Assembly: GCF_009363535.1 (NCBI RefSeq)
Contig: NZ_CP045369.1
Location: forward strand, 4,041,001-4,105,000
Source: Microbulbifer sp. THAF38
Lineage (GTDB): Bacteria > Pseudomonadota > Gammaproteobacteria > Pseudomonadales > Cellvibrionaceae
Direction of reading: 5' to 3'
Length of the DNA: 64,000 nucleotides
The translations under genes and the position numbers were made by a program. This document shows, in pieces, positions 54,025 to 63,172 of the stretch (within the stretch, counting starts at the first letter, position 1; each line of letters opens with the position of its first letter). The notes beneath the pieces are model-generated. The model saw only the letters and a program-made list of their open reading frames with translations. It did no database searches and was not told the DNA's origin.

Positions 54025-56739
54025 ATGCTTTTAACTTCCAAATACAGCCTGCCGGACTGCCCCGAGCATACCCTGGTGCGCCCGCGCTTACTGGCACTGC
54101 TCGACGACAGCCACAGCGACCAGCTGCTGCTTGTGACGGCACCGGCGGGCTACGGTAAAACCACGCTGGTCACTTCCTGGGCCTCGGCGCAGGAAAATCC
54201 AATGGCCTGGTATACCCTTGATGCCAGCGACAATGAACCGAGCCAGTTTTGTCGTTATCTGGTAGAAAGCGTGCATCGCGCTACCGGCAAAGGCGTACCG
54301 CAAACCTGTCGCTTATTGGCGGCGCCACAAAGTCCGGATCCAACAACCGTCATCAGTCATCTGCTGGGTGAACTGCGCAGCCTGCCCAGTGAACTGCGCA
54401 TAGTGCTCGACGACTATCACCATATCGACAACCAGGCGGTGCACAGCGTCACTCGCTTCCTGTTGCGCCACGCACCTCCAGGCGTCGGGGTCCTTCTCAC
54501 CAGCCGCAGCCAGCCGCCCCTGGGGCTGGCCACCCTGCGTGTACAGGGCCGCCTATTGGAGCTGGGCAGCGATCAACTGGCCCTGAATACCGAAGAGATC
54601 GCACGTCTGCTGAAGCAGCGCTTGCCATTTAATCTCGATGGCGACCGCGCCGCTCAACTGCACCACCTGAGCGAGGGTTGGCCACCGGCGGTACAACTGT
54701 TCGCCCTGTCGGTGCGCGATCGCCAAGAAGTAGACCGCTACCTGACGGAACTGGAGCAGGGCCACAGCCATATCCTCGACTATCTGGCCGAAGAAGTGCT
54801 GGAAAGGCTGGAGCCAGAGCTGCGCGAGTTACTCGCGCGCACCTCGATCCTCACCCGTGTCAATGCTCAGCTGGCGGAACGCCTGAGTGGCCGCAACGAT
54901 GGCCAACAACTGCTGGAAGAGGCGGCGCGGCGCGGACTCTTCCTGCAGGCACAGGACTCCAGCCGCCAGTGGTTCCGCTTCCACCCGGTGTTCGCCCGCT
55001 TCCTGCAGCGCCAGCTCACCAATCGAGAGCAGCTGTTGCACCTGCACGCTCTCGCTTGTGATTCCTGGCAGGAAATGGAACAGCCTGTGGAAGCCCTACG
55101 CCATGCCCTCGCTGGCAGTGACCGCGAGCGCCTGTGTCAGCTGCTCGATAGCCAGGGAGAAATACTGCTGCGCGGCGGGCAGTCGCGTCTGTTGCGTGAT
55201 TGCCTGGAATGGCTCGGCAATGAGGCGTTGCAGCAGAGTGCGCGCTTCACCCTGCTCTCGGCAAAAATGGCGCGGGAGAATTTTGAATACGACCAGTGCG
55301 AGAAAATGCTCGCCACCGCCGAGAGCTGGTTGCAGCGGCAGGACCCACAGCAATGGCGTCAGTTTGAAGGGGCTTTCGCCACCATGCGCGCCCAGGTGGC
55401 CATCGCCCGCGGCCAGACCCTGCAGGCCAAAGAGTATGCCGAAGAGGCCCTGGGGCTTTTACAACCCAACCAACTAGGCGAGCGGATTTCGGCACTGCTT
55501 GTCACCGGTGAGACCAGCTTTTGCCTGGGCGCATTAGAGCCCGCCGCGACCCATATGTTGGAGGTGGAGGCCCTGGCTATCGCCGAGGGAGATATTCCCA
55601 GCGCCGCCTGGGCCATCTGCCAACAGAGTGAGATCGCCTTCGCCCAGGGGCTTCTACAAAAATCTGCCTCACTGCAGAAAAAGGTGTCCAACCTGGTGCA
55701 GAAACACCACCTCTCCACCCTGCCCATCGCTGAGTTTGTCTGCCGCCTGCTCGGACAGCTGCAGTGGGAAAAGGGGGATTTGGAGAGCGCCGAGCACTCG
55801 GCCCGGCGGGGAATGCAGATCAACCGCAAGGTGGGTGAACACTGGCTACTGCCGGAATACACGCTGCTGCTGAAGCTCGCCCAGGCACGCGGAGAAAAAG
55901 AGGAGTCGCTGGAGTGGCTGGCCCGCATCGACCGCTTACTCTCAGATGGGCGCTACCACCGCGATTGGGTTGCCAATGCCGATGCCGCGCGTATTCGCAC
56001 CTGGCGCGCCCTGGACAACCAGCAAGCCATTGCCAGCTGGTTGGAGCAAGCTGCGCCGGTTGCGGACAGGCCCAGTAATCACTTTGAACAGTGTCACGGC
56101 CGCAACCATGTGCGCGCACTGATCGAACTGCACCGCTGGTCCGACGCCAATCGCCTGCTGAGCCGCCTGCAACAGGTCGCGGAAGAGTGTCATTTAGTCA
56201 CCGATCGCCTGCGCAACCGTGTGCTGGAGTCCCACCTGTTGTGGCTGCGCGAACAGCACGGTGAAGCCGTGGAGGCCATTAGCGAGTCGCTACTGCTGAC
56301 CGCAGGCAGAGGATTTCGCGCCAGTTTTCTACAAATTGGCAAACCCCTGATTGTGATTCTCAAGGCTGCGCTGGAACGGGGCTTGGATGAAGCATCCACC
56401 GACAAGGCCCAAGTACTGATCAAACTCGCCCAGCAACAGCCGGAGTTGGACGGTGGCATTCGTATTGAGCTGGACGACACTATTATTCGCGAGATTCTCG
56501 CCAGCGACGCGGTACCGGATTTTCTGCGTCACTCACCACTCACTCCAAGGGAGTGGCAGGTTTTAAACGCTATTCATTCAGGCCTTTCGAACGAGCGTAT
56601 CGCCAGGCACTTCAAAGTGGCGCCGAGTACCATCAAAACCCATATCCGCAGCCTTTACCAAAAGCTGGATGTCAAAGACCGCCAGGAAGCGATTACCCTG
56701 GCCGAACAAATGCTGCGCTCGGTGCAGGACCGACCATAG
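54025..56739 (+). CDS. malT: MalT-like LuxR-family transcriptional activator
   Basis: 904 residues, the usual MalT length. N-terminal STAND ATPase with Walker A APAGYGKTTLV near residue 40 and LRIVLDDYHHI as Walker B near residue 125; a long TPR-like helical region in the middle; C-terminal LuxR HTH LTPREWQVLNAIHSGLSNERIARHF near residues 844-868. In E. coli MalT is activated by maltotriose plus ATP and binds GGGGAKGAGG boxes upstream of maltose genes. The next gene is an alpha-glucosidase with such a box before it. Confidence 0.9.
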   Translation: MLLTSKYSLPDCPEHTLVRPRLLALLDDSHSDQLLLVTAPAGYGKTTLVTSWASAQENPMAWYTLDASDNEPSQFCRYLVESVHRATGKGVPQTCRLLAAPQSPDPTTVISHLLGELRSLPSELRIVLDDYHHIDNQAVHSVTRFLLRHAPPGVGVLLTSRSQPPLGLATLRVQGRLLELGSDQLALNTEEIARLLKQRLPFNLDGDRAAQLHHLSEGWPPAVQLFALSVRDRQEVDRYLTELEQGHSHILDYLAEEVLERLEPELRELLARTSILTRVNAQLAERLSGRNDGQQLLEEAARRGLFLQAQDSSRQWFRFHPVFARFLQRQLTNREQLLHLHALACDSWQEMEQPVEALRHALAGSDRERLCQLLDSQGEILLRGGQSRLLRDCLEWLGNEALQQSARFTLLSAKMARENFEYDQCEKMLATAESWLQRQDPQQWRQFEGAFATMRAQVAIARGQTLQAKEYAEEALGLLQPNQLGERISALLVTGETSFCLGALEPAATHMLEVEALAIAEGDIPSAAWAICQQSEIAFAQGLLQKSASLQKKVSNLVQKHHLSTLPIAEFVCRLLGQLQWEKGDLESAEHSARRGMQINRKVGEHWLLPEYTLLLKLAQARGEKEESLEWLARIDRLLSDGRYHRDWVANADAARIRTWRALDNQQAIASWLEQAAPVADRPSNHFEQCHGRNHVRALIELHRWSDANRLLSRLQQVAEECHLVTDRLRNRVLESHLLWLREQHGEAVEAISESLLLTAGRGFRASFLQIGKPLIVILKAALERGLDEASTDKAQVLIKLAQQQPELDGGIRIELDDTIIREILASDAVPDFLRHSPLTPREWQVLNAIHSGLSNERIARHFKVAPSTIKTHIRSLYQKLDVKDRQEAITLAEQMLRSVQDRP

Positions 56740-56756
56740 ATAAGCCGCAGCTCACG

Positions 56757-56770
56757 GCACAGGGATGTGC
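56757..56770. repeat. REP-like hairpin with core ACAGGGATGT
   Basis: GCACA-GGGA-TGTGC, in the space after the malT-like gene. Nearly identical to the hairpin at 44073-44088 in reverse orientation. Confidence 0.6.
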
Positions 56771-56873
56771 GCAAAACCCCACCGTAGGATTTCTCCACAT
56801 CTCTATTTGAGCAGTTCCCGAAACTTGTTACTCCTGCTCTAAATCCCCCCGGTCAGCCCCTCCCCCCCTCTAT

Positions 56874-56883
56874 GGGGAGGAGG
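56874..56883 (+). promoter_or_regulatory. MalT box upstream of the alpha-glucosidase gene
   Basis: GGGGAGGAGG matches the MalT box consensus GGGGA(T/G)GAGG exactly, 90-99 bases before the alpha-glucosidase start. It overlaps an inverted repeat CCTCCCC/GGGGAGG (56859-56865 and 56874-56880). The malT-like gene lies just upstream. Confidence 0.6.
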
Positions 56884-56972
56884 AACGCGGCTCCGCCCTT
56901 CGCCATACTCACCCTATCCTTTCCTGAGTGGGCCCGCCCCACCCTTCGAATAATGAGACAAGGCAGTAATCC

Positions 56973-58610
56973 ATGAGCGGCAACAGCACCGAGTGGTGGC
57001 GCAACAGCGTTATTTACCAGATTTACCCCCGCAGTTTCTGCGACGCCAACGGCGATGGTATCGGCGACCTGCCAGGTATCACCCAGAAATTGGATTACGT
57101 GAAATCCCTTGGTGTGGACGCTATTTGGATATCCCCCTTCTTTAAATCCCCCATGGTGGATTTTGGCTATGACGTGGCCGACTACCGCGATGTGGACCCG
57201 ATTTTCGGCAATCTGCAGGATTTCGACCGCTTAATTGAGGCCGCCCATGCCCGCGGCCTAAAAGTTATTATCGATCAGATTCTGAGCCACACCTCAGACC
57301 AGCACCCCTGGTTCGAGGAGAGCCGCTGCAGCCGCGACAACCCCAAAGCCGACTGGTATGTGTGGCAGGACCCTAAAGCCGATGGCAACCCGCCGAATAA
57401 CTGGGTATCTGTTTTTGGTGGTGGCTCCTGGCGTTGGTGTACCCGCCGCCGCCAATACTACCTGGCCAACTTCCTCAAAGAGCAGCCGGATCTCAATGTG
57501 CACAACCCCGAGGTGCAGGCGCAGTTGCTGGCGGATATGAAGTTCTGGCTGGATCGCGGTGTGGATGGTTTTCGCCTGGATGCGGTGAATTTTATCTTCC
57601 ACCAACAGGCCCTCAGCGATAATCCTCCGCGCCCGCTTAAGCTGGATCAGAAAGGACTGCCGCCGGTCAATCACTACGATTACCAGTGGCACAAGAACGA
57701 CAAATCCCAGCCCGAAAACCTGGTGTTTTTACAGCGTGTGCGCCAGCTGATGGATCAATACCCGGGTACTGTTACCGTGGGCGAAGTGGGTGACGATAAT
57801 ACCCATAAGATCATGGCGGACTACACCACGGAACAGCGCCTACATATGGCCTATTCCTTCGATTTATTAACCGAGGATTGCAGCGCGCAATTCCTGCGCG
57901 AAACCCTGGAAAAGAACCGCGCGGTAATTGAAAAAGGATGGCCCTGCTGGTCCATTAGCAATCACGATGTGCCGCGCTCTATCACCCGCTGGAACCGCGG
58001 CCTTAGTCCGGAGCTAGCGCAAAAGCGCGCGCCCCTGTTCCTACTGATGCAACTTGTACTGCGCGGTAGCGTGTGCCTGTATCAGGGGGAAGAACTGGGT
58101 CTGGCGGAAGCGGATATCGCCTTTGAGGATTTGGTGGACCCCTACGGTATTAACCTTTGGCCTGAGTTCAAAGGTCGCGATGGCTGCCGCACGCCTATGC
58201 CCTGGACCGATACCGCTGATCAAGCCGGCTTCACCTGCGGGAAACCCTGGTTACCAATTTTCCAGAGTCACCGGAACTTAGCCGTGAATCTGCAGCAAGA
58301 CAGCCAGCACTCCATGCTCAACCAGTTCCGTGCATTGATCGAATGGCACCGGCAACTACCCAAAAGTCTGGCAACCGCACAACAGGAAGTACTCGATACC
58401 GGCAATGATTTATTGGTGTTCGTGCGCCGCGCAGATAAGGAAGTGTACCTGGTCGCCCTGAACCTAGGCGCCACTGAGGAAAGCTACGCTCTGCCACAAG
58501 AGTTATTTGGGGCCGAGGATATTACCCCAGGCCTGTTTGCAATGGAGCTGAGAGAAAACACGCTGGTTTTGCCCGCCGCTGGCGCCTGTGTATTGCGAAA
58601 CAATAATTAA
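56973..58610 (+). CDS. GH13 alpha-glucosidase (oligo-1,6/alpha-1,4-glucosidase type)
   Basis: 545 residues without signal peptide. WWRNSVIYQIYPRSFCDANG at the start is the usual oligoglucosidase block; GVDGFRLDAVNF carries the nucleophile Asp (about residue 203), GEVGDD the acid Glu (about 271) and SNHDVPRS the third Asp (about 333). Cytoplasmic hydrolysis of maltose-like sugars or isomaltose-type links is inferred; exact specificity needs enzyme data. The MalT box and the malT-like gene upstream suggest maltose-responsive expression. A terminator lies at 58779. Confidence 0.93.
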   Translation: MSGNSTEWWRNSVIYQIYPRSFCDANGDGIGDLPGITQKLDYVKSLGVDAIWISPFFKSPMVDFGYDVADYRDVDPIFGNLQDFDRLIEAAHARGLKVIIDQILSHTSDQHPWFEESRCSRDNPKADWYVWQDPKADGNPPNNWVSVFGGGSWRWCTRRRQYYLANFLKEQPDLNVHNPEVQAQLLADMKFWLDRGVDGFRLDAVNFIFHQQALSDNPPRPLKLDQKGLPPVNHYDYQWHKNDKSQPENLVFLQRVRQLMDQYPGTVTVGEVGDDNTHKIMADYTTEQRLHMAYSFDLLTEDCSAQFLRETLEKNRAVIEKGWPCWSISNHDVPRSITRWNRGLSPELAQKRAPLFLLMQLVLRGSVCLYQGEELGLAEADIAFEDLVDPYGINLWPEFKGRDGCRTPMPWTDTADQAGFTCGKPWLPIFQSHRNLAVNLQQDSQHSMLNQFRALIEWHRQLPKSLATAQQEVLDTGNDLLVFVRRADKEVYLVALNLGATEESYALPQELFGAEDITPGLFAMELRENTLVLPAAGACVLRNNN

Positions 58611-58778
58611 TTTCAGGAATTAATTTCAGGCTTTAACAGCCCGTCAAAAAATTTACCAGCTGGAGGCAACAACCACCGGCTGTCAATTTCAGAAAAACTG
58701 CAGTACCTCTCCCAGGGCTATAAGTTGGTTTTTCTGTCTCTCTGCAACGTCATTTATCCTTTCGACGTCTGCTTCTCC

Positions 58779-58801
58779 GCCGGCCCAAAGCCGGCTTTTT
58801 T
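58779..58801 (+). terminator. Rho-independent terminator after the alpha-glucosidase gene
   Basis: GCCGGC CCAAA GCCGGC hairpin followed by TTTTTT, about 170 bases after the stop of the alpha-glucosidase gene. Confidence 0.85.
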
Positions 58802-58851
58802 ACTTTGCTCTACTTCCTTTTCTCTACTTACTTTGCTGTGCGCCTCATAGA

Positions 58852-59439
58852 TCAGATTGCTTCCAGAGCTACCTTAGCCTGAGTTAAGGCCGTCTCTTTG
58901 TGGTCATCCCCCATATTCAGCCCTTCGGCATAAATGACCGTGACATCATCAATACCAATAAATGAGAGAAAATGCTTGATGTAGGGCACATGAAAATCTA
59001 CAACAGAATCTTTATAGAACCCCCCAGATGTCGTGACCAAGACCACTTTGGTATCTCTAATCAAACCCTCTGGTCCATTTTCTGTGTACGTAAAAGTCAC
59101 TCCGGCCCGCGCTAGGTGATCAAACCAAGCTTTCAGAGTAGATGGGCTACCAAAGTTATACATGGGTGCTGCAATCAGTACCGTATCTGCACTTTTGACC
59201 TGCTCAATAAGGTTGTTCGAATACTCCGTTAGCGCTTTCTGGGCTGCACTTTTCTGTTCCTCAGGGGTGAAGAAGGCACTTACCATTTCACCGCTCAAAT
59301 GCGGAACCGGGTTAATACTTAAATCCAACGCGGTGACTTCAGTGTCAGCCTGTCGTGATAGCCAGTGCTTGGCCAGTGACCTGGAAGTCGAATGGTCCCC
59401 TAAGGCAGAGGCATAAACGGCAAGAATTTTGTGACTCAT
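58852..59439 (-). CDS. azoR: FMN-dependent NADH-azoreductase
   Basis: 195 residues. Flavodoxin-like fold with FMN-phosphate loop SALGDHSTSRSLA near residue 11, VLIAAPMYNFGSPSTLKAWFD near residue 88, and LVTTSGGFYKDS near residue 135, the standard AzoR/NQO pattern. It reduces azo dyes and quinones using NADH, protecting from thiol and quinone stress. Divergent from the LysR-type gene across about 100 bases, which suggests that the LysR protein controls it. Confidence 0.93.
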   Translation of the reverse strand: MSHKILAVYASALGDHSTSRSLAKHWLSRQADTEVTALDLSINPVPHLSGEMVSAFFTPEEQKSAAQKALTEYSNNLIEQVKSADTVLIAAPMYNFGSPSTLKAWFDHLARAGVTFTYTENGPEGLIRDTKVVLVTTSGGFYKDSVVDFHVPYIKHFLSFIGIDDVTVIYAEGLNMGDDHKETALTQAKVALEAI

Positions 59440-59510
59440 AGTCTCTCCAGCTAGTGAACATCAATGATGCGGAGACTATAATCTCTGCAAATTGGCAACT
59501 AAATTATCAA

Positions 59511-59535
59511 TTTATGCAATCTATAATTGCATAAA
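59511..59535. promoter_or_regulatory. Perfect inverted repeat, LysR-type operator candidate
   Basis: TTTATGCAAT (59511-59520), five bases CTATA, ATTGCATAAA (59526-59535). It is perfect and lies only six bases before the LysR ATG at 59542. Length and symmetry fit a LysR-type binding site with autorepression; it also lies about 70 bases from the azoR start. Confidence 0.65.
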
Positions 59536-59541
59536 TGCAAA

Positions 59542-60408
59542 ATGATGGACTGGAACGATCTTAGATACCTGATAGCCGTGGCAGATCACGGTTCCCTACA
59601 GAGTGCAGCCAAAGCCTTGGGGGTAAACCATTCCACCGCCTGGAGGCGTCTACAGGCCTTGGAAAAAGATCTTGGCTGCCAGCTTTTCGTGGCAGACAGG
59701 CAGGGCTATTTCCTCACAGACGAAGGGAATGCGGCTTTAGAACACGCCAGAAAAGCCGCCGAGAATATCAATGCCATTGCCTTGAATACCGGCATTAAAA
59801 ACCTGGAAATGGAAGGCATTATCCGTATTACCTCAATCGGCTCTTACTCTTATGAGGTGGTTCCAAAACTCTGTGCCGCCTTTCGCCTACACCACCCCAA
59901 AGTTGAATTTGAACTCATAGACTCGGCGGAACATCTATCACTGGAAAAGAGGGAGGCGGACATTGCTTTTCGTGGATCACCTAGCGCTCCGGATAACCTC
60001 ATTGCCAAGAAGCTCTTTGATATCAACTGGCATATTTTTGCCCATCCAGACTTGGTTAGCGGTCCAATGACACTGGATGAGATTAAGCAGCAGAATATTA
60101 TTGGTTATCGCGGTTTGAGTTTGCCGATTGGTCGCTGGAGTGAAAAAACATTTAAGAATAGTCGCAAAGTAATTTACTGTAATTCGGTAATGGCGGCGGC
60201 AGGTGCAGCCAATGCAAAGCTGGGTTTTGCTATTTTGCCCGAAGGGGACCAAAAAATGGTGCAACCTTACAAACTAAAGAAAGTATTTGAGCTTAAAGAG
60301 TTCCAAAGCCATTTCTGGTTACTTTCTCATCCTCAAATGCGTAATTCAGCACGCGTTAAAGCCTTTTGGGACTTCAGCCTGGACACCTTTAAGAAAGGGT
60401 ATCTTTAA
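59542..60408 (+). CDS. LysR-family transcriptional regulator
   Basis: 288 residues from ATG at 59542 (ATG at 59545 also fits; a TTG at 59527 lies inside the operator and is rejected). The N-terminal winged helix MDWNDLRYLIAVADHGSLQSAAKALGVNHSTAWRRLQALE is the LysR HTH. The effector domain follows (about 90-280). Gene order and the palindrome suggest control of azoR, probably in response to an electrophile or quinone. Confidence 0.9.
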   Translation: MMDWNDLRYLIAVADHGSLQSAAKALGVNHSTAWRRLQALEKDLGCQLFVADRQGYFLTDEGNAALEHARKAAENINAIALNTGIKNLEMEGIIRITSIGSYSYEVVPKLCAAFRLHHPKVEFELIDSAEHLSLEKREADIAFRGSPSAPDNLIAKKLFDINWHIFAHPDLVSGPMTLDEIKQQNIIGYRGLSLPIGRWSEKTFKNSRKVIYCNSVMAAAGAANAKLGFAILPEGDQKMVQPYKLKKVFELKEFQSHFWLLSHPQMRNSARVKAFWDFSLDTFKKGYL

Positions 60409-60585
60409 GCTGATCAAGGTGAAATCTCTTAGCGACGAGTGCCCATCAGATCACAGCCTATAATGTTCAAATAATATGGATACACCGCCCAATCATTCAA
60501 TAATGATTAACTGTATTTAACCCCAACTGTCGTTAACAGGCGGACCATTCGACGGGAAATTATTTTCAACAGGCGGAATCGATCC

Positions 60586-63123
60586 GTGCCAATACCCGGG
60601 CCAAAATCCGAAAGCGGAAACGCCAGTAAAGCCAACTTAAAAGGCTCCCAGGTTGACCTGCAGAAAGCCGATTTACCCTCCGTTTACCAGGCACTCAACA
60701 CCTCGCCCCAAGGGTTAAGCCAGGCCGAGGCCGAGACTCGTCTGCAACGCTATGGCCCCAATAGCATCCAGGAGAAAGAACAAAGCGCACTGCTCAAGTT
60801 TCTGCGTTTTTTTTGGGGGCCCATTCCCTGGATGATCGAAGCCGCCGCCCTGCTATCGGCACTTATCGGCCACTGGCCTGACTTCGCCATTATTATGGCG
60901 CTACTCCTTTACAACGCCGTCGCGGGATTTTGGCAGGAGCACAAGGCCTCCAATGCTCTGGCCGCGCTCAAGGCCAGCATGGCGCCGCAGGCGGAGGTAT
61001 TGCGCGATGGTAGTTTTCATACCATTGACGCCGCTGATGTGGTTCCCGGGGATATTGTGCGAATTAAGCTAGGTCAGGTGGTGCCCGCAGATGTGCGCTT
61101 TGTCGATGGCAAATCCATCAGTATCGATCAGGCTGCTCTTACGGGTGAGTCATTACCGGTCAGCAAAAAAATAGGAGACATCGGTTATTCCAGTAGTATC
61201 GCCAAGCGCGGCGAAATGACCGCCGTTACAATTGGCACCGGGCGTAATACTTTTTTTGGTCGCACCGCAAAGCTGGTAGCCGGTGCCGGCCAAGGCGCCT
61301 CTCACTCGCAAAAAGCCGTTACTCATATTGGCGATTTCCTGATAGTGCTGTGCCTGGTGCTGGCTTTGTTACTGGTAGGTACCCAGCTCTATCGGGATAT
61401 CGTGGTGGCCCCCAGCTGGTACTGGTCGGACATTATTAATATTTTACGCACAGTCCTGGTGCTATTAATTGCCTCGATTCCCGTGGCAATGCCCTCCGTA
61501 ATCACTGTCACTAACGCACTCGGTGCCCTGGCGCTATCCCGAAAAAAAGCCATAGTCTCGCGACTGGAGTCTATAGAGGAGCTTGCTGGGGTCGATATTC
61601 TCTGCTCCGATAAAACCGGAACGCTCACCAAGAACCAACTAAGCCTGCACGACCCCAAATTATTTGTCGCCAAGAGCCCGGAACAGTTAATTCTCGCCGC
61701 GGCACTCGCCTCGGAAAAAGGTTCTAGTGATCCGATCGATCAGGCAATTTTTGCCGGCCTCAAAGATAAGGAAGCACTGAATAATTACCAGCTTAAAGAA
61801 TTCACTCCTTTCGACCCGGTAATCAAGCGAGCCCAGGCCCAAGTTGTCGATGACAGTGGTAAGTCCCTGTTTTATTGCAAAGGTGCGCCCCAAGCGGTGA
61901 TGCAATTGTGCAAGCTCAGTGGTGATAATGAAAAGAATGCCTCAGACTGCGTGCAGGAACTCGCCGCACGGGGTTTACGCTCCCTGGGTGTGGCGAGTTC
62001 CAATGATGGGAAAAGCTGGGACTTTCTTGGCATCCTCTCTCTAGAAGATCCGCCTCGGGATGATTCCAAACAAACCATCAGCCGGGCCAGGGAGCACGGG
62101 CTGCAGGTAAAAATGATTACTGGCGACGACGTCGCTATCGGTAAGGAAATCGCTGCTCAGGTGGGGATTGGACAGAATATTTATGCCGCCGCCGATGTTT
62201 TTACCGACTCGGAGAATATGGACCACTTATCCAAGCAGGTGGTCGATTGTGTTGAACGCGCCGATGGCTTTGGCCGTGTTTTCCCCGAGCATAAGTACGC
62301 AATCGTAAAAGCCCTGCAAGAGAGAGGGCACCAGGTGGCAATGACCGGCGACGGTGTCAACGATGCGCCTGCCCTAAAACAAGCTGATTGCGGAATTGCC
62401 GTTAGTGGCGCCACCGATGCGGCCCGTGCCGCAGCGGCGATTATTCTCACCGCTCCGGGCCTCTCCACTGTAGTGGATGCTATTGACGAAGCACGCAAGA
62501 TCTTTGAGCGTATTATTAATTATGTGCTCTTTCGGGTATCCATGACCCTGGATATTATGGTGGTGGTGGTGTTTGCCACTATCCTCTTCGGTTTTTCTCC
62601 CCTCACCCCAGTCATGATCGTATTAGTGGCACTGCTTGACGATATTCCCATTATGACTATTGCCTACGACAACACCCTGCTGCCGAAAGAGCCGGTGCAC
62701 TGGGAAATGCGTGATTTACTACTAGGTTCGACCATTATCGGCATTTTTTCTATCGCACAAACCATGGGGCTCCTCTTGATTGGTATGGAATGGCTTCAAA
62801 ACAGCCAGTGGCAATCCTGGATACCCCTGGATAAGTCTCAGATCCAAACGATTATTTTTTTACAAATTATTGCCGGCGGTCATTTACTACTTTTTGTCGT
62901 GCGCTCCCGCTCAGCTTTCTTCGCAAAGCCGCTGCCCGCAATGAAGTTATTTATCGCTATTGTCGGTACTCAGGCGCTCACGGTTTTAATGTGTGGATTT
63001 GGTTGGCTGGTACCAGCTATTCCCTGGCGTATTATCGGGCTCGTTTGGCTCTATATGATTTTGTGGATGTTTATTCTGGATCTGGTGAAGAAGCTGCTCT
63101 ATCGACGCTTGCAGGATATTTAA
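60586..63123 (+). CDS. P-type (P3A) plasma-membrane proton ATPase
   Basis: 845 residues from GTG at 60586, which has AGGCGG eight bases before it. N-terminal cation-ATPase block (LSQAEAETRLQRYGPNSIQE), actuator loop DQAALTGESLPVSKK, phosphorylation site CSDKTGTLTKNQL (Asp about 344), hinge MTGDGVNDAPALKQADCGIAV, and about eight to ten membrane helices. This is the bacterial counterpart of the fungal/plant proton pump. It hydrolyses ATP to export protons and build membrane potential. PPK2 lies 49 bases downstream, on the same strand. Confidence 0.92.
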   Translation: MPIPGPKSESGNASKANLKGSQVDLQKADLPSVYQALNTSPQGLSQAEAETRLQRYGPNSIQEKEQSALLKFLRFFWGPIPWMIEAAALLSALIGHWPDFAIIMALLLYNAVAGFWQEHKASNALAALKASMAPQAEVLRDGSFHTIDAADVVPGDIVRIKLGQVVPADVRFVDGKSISIDQAALTGESLPVSKKIGDIGYSSSIAKRGEMTAVTIGTGRNTFFGRTAKLVAGAGQGASHSQKAVTHIGDFLIVLCLVLALLLVGTQLYRDIVVAPSWYWSDIINILRTVLVLLIASIPVAMPSVITVTNALGALALSRKKAIVSRLESIEELAGVDILCSDKTGTLTKNQLSLHDPKLFVAKSPEQLILAAALASEKGSSDPIDQAIFAGLKDKEALNNYQLKEFTPFDPVIKRAQAQVVDDSGKSLFYCKGAPQAVMQLCKLSGDNEKNASDCVQELAARGLRSLGVASSNDGKSWDFLGILSLEDPPRDDSKQTISRAREHGLQVKMITGDDVAIGKEIAAQVGIGQNIYAAADVFTDSENMDHLSKQVVDCVERADGFGRVFPEHKYAIVKALQERGHQVAMTGDGVNDAPALKQADCGIAVSGATDAARAAAAIILTAPGLSTVVDAIDEARKIFERIINYVLFRVSMTLDIMVVVVFATILFGFSPLTPVMIVLVALLDDIPIMTIAYDNTLLPKEPVHWEMRDLLLGSTIIGIFSIAQTMGLLLIGMEWLQNSQWQSWIPLDKSQIQTIIFLQIIAGGHLLLFVVRSRSAFFAKPLPAMKLFIAIVGTQALTVLMCGFGWLVPAIPWRIIGLVWLYMILWMFILDLVKKLLYRRLQDI

Positions 63124-63172
63124 CCAACTGCGCAGAGACAAACCATTAAACTTATCATGAAGAAATAAAACT

